A stretch of 5,841 bases of DNA from Actinobacteria bacterium UBA7422. GTDB taxonomy: Bacteria > Actinomycetota > Actinomycetes > S36-B12. The notes under the pieces are model-generated. The model did no database searches. It worked only from the letters and a program-made list of their open reading frames with translations, and was not told the origin of the DNA. The stretch is taken from assembly GCA_002469525.1 (NCBI GenBank), contig DKME01000030.1:1-5841 (forward strand). Reading direction: 5' to 3'. Position 1 is the first letter of the stretch. Each line of letters opens with the position of its first letter. Of the stretch, positions 1 to 4,877 are shown one piece after another. Position numbers and translations under genes: made by a program.

Positions 1-506
1 ACCTGACCCTGTATCGCTTCATCGAACTTCGCGGCCGCAGCAATCTCCCGGGCCTTCTCAGGGGTTACTCCTTCAAGAGCATCGATCCTGATTTTTGCTA
101 GTGCCTCGGGGTTATTAACCGCAACTTCTTCAATTTCAACGCCACCCTCAACACTGGCCATAGCAAGAAAGGCTCGATTCGCGCGGTCCAGGAGAAATGA
201 CACGTAGTACTCCTCGGCAATGTCGGCTGCATGGGCGACCAACACCTTGTGAACCGTGTGACCCTTAATATCCATGCCCAAAATCGCAGCAGCAATTTCG
301 CGGGTTTCGGCTGGGTCTTTCGCCAGCTTGACGCCACCCGCCTTGCCACGCCCCCCGGTCTTAACCTGGGCTTTGACGACTACTGGTCCGTTGATCGCCT
401 CGGAGATCGCGACAGCAGCGTCAATGTCTGTTGCCACGTCACCTGATGTGATGGGGAGCCCGTGCTTTCCAAAAAGCTGCTTGGCTTGGTATTCGTACAG
501 ATCCAC
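1..506 (-). CDS. sucC: Succinyl-CoA synthetase (ADP-forming) beta subunit, N-terminal part, cut by left window edge
   Basis: This is the beta subunit of the TCA-cycle enzyme that converts succinyl-CoA to succinate and CoA while making ATP or GTP; it works in the cytoplasm with the alpha subunit SucD. The visible 168 residues begin MDLYEYQAKQLF, the usual SucC start. They carry the ATP-grasp segment VVVKAQVKTGGRGKAGGVK (residues 42-60) and the conserved stretch DIAEEYYVSFLLDRANR (residues 95-111). The family is about 385-390 residues long, so a little over 40% is present and the C-terminal CoA-ligase part lies outside the window. The start codon is GTG at 506-504, supported by an AGGGAG ribosome-binding site at 517-512 and by alignment of the N-terminus with known SucC proteins. 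sucD probably follows beyond the left edge, but this cannot be seen. The gene lies 132 bp downstream of the cobalamin-binding gene on the same strand, so it may have its own promoter or be read through. Recognition is firm. Confidence 0.96.
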   Translation of the reverse strand, partial: MDLYEYQAKQLFGKHGLPITSGDVATDIDAAVAISEAINGPVVVKAQVKTGGRGKAGGVKLAKDPAETREIAAAILGMDIKGHTVHKVLVAHAADIAEEYYVSFLLDRANRAFLAMASVEGGVEIEEVAVNNPEALAKIRIDALEGVTPEKAREIAAAAKFDEAIQGQ

Positions 507-511
507 TGAAA

Positions 512-517
512 CTCCCT
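512..517 (-). promoter_or_regulatory. Ribosome-binding site of sucC
   Basis: Read on the minus strand, AGGGAG lies five bases before the GTG start of sucC. It settles the choice of a GTG start and contrasts with the other genes in the window, which lack a well-placed Shine-Dalgarno sequence that is independent of a -10-like motif. Confidence 0.75.
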
Positions 518-556
518 AAATCAACCTGATTGGTTACATGTCCGAGATGCGGCCTA

Positions 557-562
557 AGCCTA
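557..562 (-). promoter_or_regulatory. Possible -10 element for sucC
   Basis: TAGGCT on the minus strand fits the actinobacterial TANNNT -10 pattern and would give a leader of roughly 45 bases before the sucC GTG, leaving room for its ribosome-binding site. No good -35 hexamer is visible 16-18 bases upstream, so this is only a candidate. Confidence 0.25.
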
Positions 563-607
563 TTGAATGAACAATTGTGAATTACACGGTATGCGTATGA
601 TCTTGAA

Positions 608-625
608 CGCACTCGAGTATGTGCG
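608..625 (-). other. Small inverted repeat after the cobalamin-binding gene; possible weak terminator or attenuator
   Basis: CGCAC and GTGCG form a perfect 5-bp stem around an 8-base loop, starting about 13 bases after the stop codon of the cobalamin-binding gene. No U-run follows, so it is not a classical intrinsic terminator, although actinobacterial terminators can lack one. The rest of the 507-638 gap shows no gene. Confidence 0.25.
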
Positions 626-638
626 ACTGACCAACCCT

Positions 639-1049
639 TTACCGCGCGACCGACACGTTCTCGTTGACCCAGTCAACGACTGATTGCGTGGTTGCCCCGG
701 GTGTGAATATTTCCGCTACGCCAGCGGCCTTAAGGGTAGGAATGTCCGCCTCAGGAATAATTCCGCCTCCGAACACGGCAATGTCGGATGCATCAGCTTG
801 CGCAAGTTCACTCATGAGTTCAGGAAACAACGTCAAATGCGCACCGGAAAGAATCGAAATTCCAATGACGTCTGCATCTTCTTGAACTGCCGCAGCTGCT
901 ATTGCCGCGGGGGTTTGGTGCAGTCCGGTGTAGATCACCTCAAAGCCCGCGTCCCGCAGTGCCCTGGCAATTACCTTCGCGCCACGATCATGCCCGTCAA
1001 GGCCTGGCTTTGCAATGACCACCCGAACTGGACGCGCACCAACACTCAT
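639..1049 (-). CDS. Standalone cobalamin-binding small subunit of an acyl-CoA mutase (IcmB-like)
   Basis: This 136-residue protein is the separate B12-binding subunit of a coenzyme-B12-dependent acyl-CoA mutase. Such subunits bind adenosylcobalamin and pair with a large (beta/alpha)8 subunit that binds the acyl-CoA. The base-off/His-on signature DGHDRG is at residues 18-23, with His20 the expected cobalt ligand. It is followed by SILSGAH (65-71, the SxL motif) and GGGIIP (94-99), the two regions that hold the nucleotide tail. The protein is a complete Rossmann-like domain with nothing added. Length and sequence closely resemble, from memory, Streptomyces IcmB (isobutyryl-CoA mutase small subunit), but small subunits of methylmalonyl-CoA and 2-hydroxyisobutyryl-CoA mutases look similar, so the substrate is not assigned. 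No large subunit or MeaB-type chaperone is in the window. The ATG at 1049 is chosen because it matches the family N-terminus. There is no Shine-Dalgarno sequence, but TAGCCT lies six bases upstream, suggesting a leaderless transcript. It is divergent from the malic enzyme and upstream of sucC on the same strand. Confidence 0.93.
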   Translation of the reverse strand: MSVGARPVRVVIAKPGLDGHDRGAKVIARALRDAGFEVIYTGLHQTPAAIAAAAVQEDADVIGISILSGAHLTLFPELMSELAQADASDIAVFGGGIIPEADIPTLKAAGVAEIFTPGATTQSVVDWVNENVSVAR

Positions 1050-1055
1050 GGCGCA

Positions 1056-1061
1056 AGGCTA
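1056..1061 (-). promoter_or_regulatory. -10 element, probable leaderless promoter of the cobalamin-binding gene
   Basis: TAGCCT on the minus strand fits TANNNT and ends exactly six bases before the ATG, so transcription would be expected to start at or very near the A of the start codon. No Shine-Dalgarno sequence is present; a GGGG lies just upstream of the motif, too far from the ATG. The -35 position is weak. Confidence 0.45.
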
Positions 1062-1075
1062 CCCCGTGCAGAGAA

Positions 1076-1096
1076 TTTCGGGCACACGGTCCGAAA
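1076..1096. promoter_or_regulatory. Inverted repeat TTTCGG-N9-CCGAAA, candidate operator between divergent promoters
   Basis: Two perfect 6-bp arms are separated by nine bases, centred on position 1086 in the 78-bp gap between the divergent cobalamin-binding and malic enzyme genes. If both -10 elements are right, a 17-base spacer puts the -35 regions at 1079-1084 and 1093-1098, both overlapped by this repeat. This is the geometry expected for a dimeric regulator acting on both genes. I do not recognise the regulator family. Confidence 0.4.
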
Positions 1097-1115
1097 ACGG
1101 ATCTTGCGAACGTCC

Positions 1116-1121
1116 TAGGAT
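1116..1121 (+). promoter_or_regulatory. -10 element, probable leaderless promoter of the malic enzyme gene
   Basis: TAGGAT fits TANNNT and ends six bases before the ATG at 1128, the same distance as for the cobalamin-binding gene and pcrA. The bases AGGA inside it could instead serve as a Shine-Dalgarno sequence seven bases from the ATG if transcription starts further upstream, so the two readings compete. The -35 position is poor. Confidence 0.45.
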
Positions 1122-1127
1122 TAACAT

Positions 1128-2522
1128 ATGACTCAAGCGCCCGGTTATTCGATCACAATCCGAATGCATGTAACCCCCGAGCTGCATGCTTCAGGTGAAA
1201 TAATCGCCGCGGTGAGTGGCGCAGGGGGTGTGATCACGGGCTTGGACGTCTCCGACCCCGGAACAGAAACCACCGTTGTTGACCTCAGCGCCCTCGTGCA
1301 CGACACCGATCACGCCGATTCAATCCGCGACACCTTAAATGCTATCGAGGGTTGCAAAGTCAACAAAGTCAGCGACTCGGTTTTCCTCGTTCACCTCGGC
1401 GGAAAAATCGAAGTTGGCGTCAAAGTGCCCATGCGCAATCGGACCGACCTCGCCCGCGCCTACACACCCGGCGTTGCTCGCGTTTGCACTGCGATCGCCA
1501 ATAATCCCGCGGACGCCCGTAACCTCACCATTAAGCGCAACACCGTTGCGGTTGTCACCGACGGTTCTGCAGTCCTCGGTTTAGGAAACATTGGCCCCGA
1601 AGCAGCAATGCCAGTCATGGAAGGCAAAGCAGCCCTATTCAAGAAGTTCGCAGACGTTGACGCATGGCCGATTTGTTTGGACACGCAAGACGTTGACGAA
1701 ATCGTTCGAACCGTTGAGATTATTGCTCCCGGTTTCGGTGGAATAAACCTTGAAGACATTTCGGCTCCGCGCTGCTTTGAAGTCGAGCGTAAATTACGTG
1801 AACGACTCAACATTCCCGTTTTCCACGACGACCAGCACGGCACAGCCGTGGTGGTATTGGCAGCACTGCTCAACGCGTCGAAACTTGTGAACAAGGAACT
1901 TTCCTCCATGAAAATCGTGATGTCTGGTGCTGGTGCCGCTGGCGCGGCAGTTGCACAGCTTCTCTTGCACGCCGGCGCCACGAATATCACCCTTTTTGAC
2001 TCAAAAGGTGTGCTGTCACGTGCGCGGAAGGATCTCGATCCGAGTCGCGCCGAGCTGGCGCAGCGAACAAACATGAATAACTTCGAGGGAACTTTGGGCG
2101 AAGCCTTGGTCGGCTCGGACGTCTTCATTGGGGTCTCACAACCCAATGTGATCACTGGAGCTGACATCGAAAAAATGGCTCAGGACTCGATCGTGTTCGC
2201 GCTGGCAAATCCTGACCCCGAAATAAATCCAATTGAAGCAGCGAAGTTTGCCAAGGTCGTAGCCACTGGTCGCAGCGACTACCCCAACCAGATCAACAAC
2301 GTCTTGGCTTTCCCCGGAATTTTCCGTGGCCTTCTGGACAGCGGTGCGATCCATATCACCGACGAAATTCTGATTGCCTCGGCTCACGCAATCGCTGATT
2401 GTGTGAAAGACAAGGCCCTCTCCCCCGTTTACATTGTGCCCAGCGTGTTCGACATCAATGTTGCACCAGCCGTTGCAGCAGCAGTTATCGCAGCTTCCAA
2501 AGTGTCGAGCGAGAAATCTTAG
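1128..2522 (+). CDS. Malic enzyme with N-terminal ACT domain (probably NAD-dependent)
   Basis: Malic enzyme oxidatively decarboxylates malate to pyruvate and CO2, giving NADH or NADPH, and links the TCA cycle to pyruvate. Residues about 7-90 form an ACT-like regulatory domain (strand-rich, with GGVITGLDV at 33-41), and residues about 91-464 form the small bacterial malic enzyme. Visible landmarks are YTPGVARVC (112-120, with catalytic Tyr112), VVTDGSAVLGLGNIGPEAA (142-160), MEGKAALF (164-171, with catalytic Lys167), NLEDISAPRCFE (207-218), FHDDQHGTA (232-240, acidic metal ligands), the Rossmann loop SGAGAAG (266-272), ALANPDPE (358-365) and SDYPNQINN (383-391). All key residues are intact. 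The length, 464, matches ACT-containing actinobacterial enzymes of about 470. Coenzyme choice cannot be read safely; Asp291 at the end of the second Rossmann strand is compatible with NAD. The ligand of the ACT domain is unknown. The gene is divergent from the cobalamin-binding gene and its TAG stop overlaps the stop of pcrA. Confidence 0.95.
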   Translation: MTQAPGYSITIRMHVTPELHASGEIIAAVSGAGGVITGLDVSDPGTETTVVDLSALVHDTDHADSIRDTLNAIEGCKVNKVSDSVFLVHLGGKIEVGVKVPMRNRTDLARAYTPGVARVCTAIANNPADARNLTIKRNTVAVVTDGSAVLGLGNIGPEAAMPVMEGKAALFKKFADVDAWPICLDTQDVDEIVRTVEIIAPGFGGINLEDISAPRCFEVERKLRERLNIPVFHDDQHGTAVVVLAALLNASKLVNKELSSMKIVMSGAGAAGAAVAQLLLHAGATNITLFDSKGVLSRARKDLDPSRAELAQRTNMNNFEGTLGEALVGSDVFIGVSQPNVITGADIEKMAQDSIVFALANPDPEINPIEAAKFAKVVATGRSDYPNQINNVLAFPGIFRGLLDSGAIHITDEILIASAHAIADCVKDKALSPVYIVPSVFDINVAPAVAAAVIAASKVSSEKS

Positions 2523-4822
2523 AGTTTCTCAACCGGGGCATAACGTAGGAGCAAACGCTTGGTTCCTGTGGCACCAAAGTCAATAGTTGCATCCGCTTTG
2601 TCGCCACTGCCGCCTGTTTCGATCACTGTTCCCATGCCGAACTTTTCATGGGTGACCCGATCGCCCGCGTTCAGCGAAATCACATTCGCGCTCACACTCT
2701 TACTGCCACGGCGAAGTGACGAGTCAGAGCCAGACCAAGAACTCGAACCAAAACTCGAACTTGCGGCGAACATGGGTGGTGCCTCGCGCTCCCACTTCAG
2801 ATTCTGCTCGGGTATTTCTTCCAAGAACCTACTTTGAGGGTTGGCTGACGGGCTCCCCCACGCCGACCGGGTCAGCGAGCGACTCAAGTAGAGACGTTGA
2901 CGAGCGCGTGTGATTCCCACGTATGCCAGACGGCGCTCCTCTTCTAACTCCCGAGGTTCACTCAATGAGCGTGAGTGAGGGAAAATTCCCTCTTCCATGC
3001 CAGTGAGGAAAACCGTTGGGAACTCAAGGCCTTTAGCCGTGTGTAGGGTCATTAGGGTCACCACCCCGCCATGGTCTTCACCTTCAGGGATCGAATCCGC
3101 GTCTGCCACGAGCGCGACAGTTTCCAAAAAGTCGATCAACGTGCCTTCCGGGTTGTCCACCAAGTACGAGGCGGCCACGGACTCGAGCTCTGCGAGGTTT
3201 TCAATTCGACCTTCGTCTTGCAGGTCGGTTGATGCACGAAGTTCGGAGAGGTACCCACTCTGTTCAATAGCGGCCTGAACCACCATGGCCGGCTCAGTTC
3301 CTGATTCGAACAGAGTCTGCAACCCTTGCATTAACTCAACGAAACTCGAGATCGCAGTAACTGACCTTGTTGCAAGACCTGGTACCTGCGCCGCACGTTG
3401 CAAACTTTCGAAAAAAGAAATCCGCTCGCGTTCGGCATAGGCGCCGATCATTGCTTCCGCGCGGTCCCCGATCCCACGCTTTGGTGTGTTGAGGATTCGA
3501 CGAAGGGACACTTCGTCTGCCGGGTTAGCAATTGTGCGCAAGTAAGCCAAAATATCGCGTACTTCCTTGCGCTCATAAAAACGAACACCCCCAACGACTT
3601 TATAAGGCATTCCGGTGCGAATGAAGACTTCTTCGACCGCACGTGACTGAGCATTCGTTCGATAGAAGACCGCGGTGTCTCCCGGCCGCGAAACACCTTC
3701 GTCGGACATTCGGTCAATCTCGCGGGCAATAAATGACGCCTCGTCGTGTTCGTCGTCACCCACGTACACCTTGATTAAATCCCCGTCGCCCGAGTCAGTC
3801 CATAGATTCTTAGCCCGTCGCGAAGTGTTTTTCGAGATTACGGCGTTGGCCGCGCTGAGAATTGTCTGGGTTGACCGGTAGTTCTGCTCCAACATGATCG
3901 TGGCTGCATCGGGGTAGTCCCGCTCAAACTCTTCAATGTTCCGAATCGTTGCGCCACGGAAAGCATAAATCGACTGGTCCGCGTCACCGACCACGCACAG
4001 CTCACCTGGCGGAGGTGAGTCGGGCGACACCGCAACGGTTCCCACCAGCTCCTTGATCAGCATGTATTGGGCGTGGTTGGTGTCCTGGTATTCGTCTACC
4101 ATGATCTGGCGAAAACGGCGGCGATACATATTGGCCACCTCGGGGAACAACTGCAGCAGCGCAACGGTTGAACCAATCAGGTCATCGAAATCAAAAGCGT
4201 TCGCAAGGTTTAATCGATTTTGATACTCGCGGTAAATTTGGGCGATAACCGATTCAATTGCAGCTTCTTTGTCCGACGCCAATTGGGTGTTGGTAAGAAA
4301 AGTTTCGTGGTCAACTAATTCATTTTTTGCCGATGAAATTCGGGAAAGCACCATGCGCGGACGGGTATTTTTTGCGTCAATGTTGAAATCTCGGAGGATC
4401 AAGGTGATCAGGCGCAGTGAATCTTGAGTGTCATAAATTGTGAAGTTGCTCTTGACTCCCAAGCGGTGCGCTTCCGCGCGCAAAATGCGAACGCAGGCAC
4501 TGTGAAAAGTAGACACCCACATGGTGCGCCCGGCTGGCCCAACAATGTCGGCGACGCGTTCTTTCATTTCAGCTGCGGCCTTATTGGTGAAAGTGATTGC
4601 GAGAATTTGCCCTGGTGTCGCATCCCCTGTTGCGAGTAGATGCGCAATCCGTCGGGTCAACACTCGAGTCTTACCTGATCCAGCACCTGCCACTATGAGA
4701 AGTGGGCCACCGCGATGCTCAACAGCCTGACGCTGTGCAGGATTCAGGTCATCGAGCAAATTGTCACCACGTGTTGAAGGTTCCTGTTCAGAAAACAACT
4801 GGGACTGGCTCAAATCAGGCAT
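2519..4822 (-). CDS. pcrA: ATP-dependent 3'-5' DNA helicase PcrA/UvrD1 (superfamily 1A)
   Basis: This helicase unwinds DNA in nucleotide excision repair and clears proteins or recombination intermediates from forks. All superfamily 1 motifs are present in order in its 767 residues: Q motif LNPAQRQAV (26-34), Walker A AGAGSGKT (45-52), Ia ITFTNKAA (76-83), Ib TFHS (105-108), II VDEYQDTN (242-249), III GDADQSIYAFRGA (279-291), IV LEQNYRS (311-317), V MTLHTAKGLEF (591-601) and VI RRLAYVGITRAR (630-641). A Ser-rich, low-complexity linker (about 686-711) leads to a small C-terminal domain (about 718-767, GDRVTHEKFGMGTV), the Tudor-like domain that binds RNA polymerase in PcrA/UvrD. The length is close to mycobacterial UvrD1 (about 770). 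Only two cysteines occur, at 110 and 276. The ATG at 4822 is taken because the Q motif lies 26 residues later and the next methionine falls inside the helicase core. TAGACT lies six bases before the ATG, suggesting a leaderless transcript. It converges on the malic enzyme. Confidence 0.97.
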   Translation of the reverse strand: MPDLSQSQLFSEQEPSTRGDNLLDDLNPAQRQAVEHRGGPLLIVAGAGSGKTRVLTRRIAHLLATGDATPGQILAITFTNKAAAEMKERVADIVGPAGRTMWVSTFHSACVRILRAEAHRLGVKSNFTIYDTQDSLRLITLILRDFNIDAKNTRPRMVLSRISSAKNELVDHETFLTNTQLASDKEAAIESVIAQIYREYQNRLNLANAFDFDDLIGSTVALLQLFPEVANMYRRRFRQIMVDEYQDTNHAQYMLIKELVGTVAVSPDSPPPGELCVVGDADQSIYAFRGATIRNIEEFERDYPDAATIMLEQNYRSTQTILSAANAVISKNTSRRAKNLWTDSGDGDLIKVYVGDDEHDEASFIAREIDRMSDEGVSRPGDTAVFYRTNAQSRAVEEVFIRTGMPYKVVGGVRFYERKEVRDILAYLRTIANPADEVSLRRILNTPKRGIGDRAEAMIGAYAERERISFFESLQRAAQVPGLATRSVTAISSFVELMQGLQTLFESGTEPAMVVQAAIEQSGYLSELRASTDLQDEGRIENLAELESVAASYLVDNPEGTLIDFLETVALVADADSIPEGEDHGGVVTLMTLHTAKGLEFPTVFLTGMEEGIFPHSRSLSEPRELEEERRLAYVGITRARQRLYLSRSLTRSAWGSPSANPQSRFLEEIPEQNLKWEREAPPMFAASSSFGSSSWSGSDSSLRRGSKSVSANVISLNAGDRVTHEKFGMGTVIETGGSGDKADATIDFGATGTKRLLLRYAPVEKL

Positions 4823-4828
4823 TAGTGC

Positions 4829-4834
4829 AGTCTA
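4829..4834 (-). promoter_or_regulatory. -10 element, probable leaderless promoter of pcrA
   Basis: TAGACT on the minus strand fits TANNNT and ends exactly six bases before the pcrA ATG. It sits in the 47-bp gap after the stop of the upstream gene, so pcrA may be transcribed independently. GGAGG further upstream (4846-4842) is 19 bases from the ATG, too far to act as its ribosome-binding site. The -35 position is weak. Confidence 0.45.
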
Positions 4835-4861
4835 GGGCGTGCCTCCGACAATAAAATCAAT

Positions 4862-4877
4862 GGCGAAAGTCAGCGCC
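4862..4877 (-). terminator. Possible weak terminator hairpin at the end of the repetitive protein gene
   Basis: On the minus strand, GGCG and CGCC form a 4-bp stem around an 8-base loop that spans the TGA stop. It is followed by ATTGATTTTATT, which is T-rich but not a clean T-run. The stem is short, so this is a weak call. Confidence 0.2.

Noticed and set aside
98..349. Minus-strand open frame of 83 codons at the left edge
   Set aside because: It is out of frame with, and inside, the recognisable sucC coding sequence.
579..592. CRP/GlxR-like operator (TGTGA half-site) upstream of sucC
   Set aside because: Only one half-site, TGTGA, is present; the second half does not match TCACA at the required spacing.
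507..638. Possible small gene, riboswitch or RNA in the gap upstream of sucC
   Set aside because: No open frame with a start signal, no cobalamin riboswitch-like structure and no tRNA-like fold could be seen; only a 5-bp hairpin and weak promoter-like sequence.
684..1118. Open frame of 144 codons on the plus strand opposite the cobalamin-binding gene
   Set aside because: The opposite strand encodes a complete, well-conserved B12-binding domain, and the plus-strand translation shows no family resemblance.
1460..2167. Long open frame of 235 codons antisense to the malic enzyme gene
   Set aside because: Its translation is Ser/Arg/Thr-rich with no recognisable domain and it lies wholly inside a clearly coding gene; it is a frame shadow.
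4842..4846. GGAGG on the minus strand as a ribosome-binding site for pcrA
   Set aside because: It lies 19 bases from the ATG and no start codon falls at a workable distance from it.
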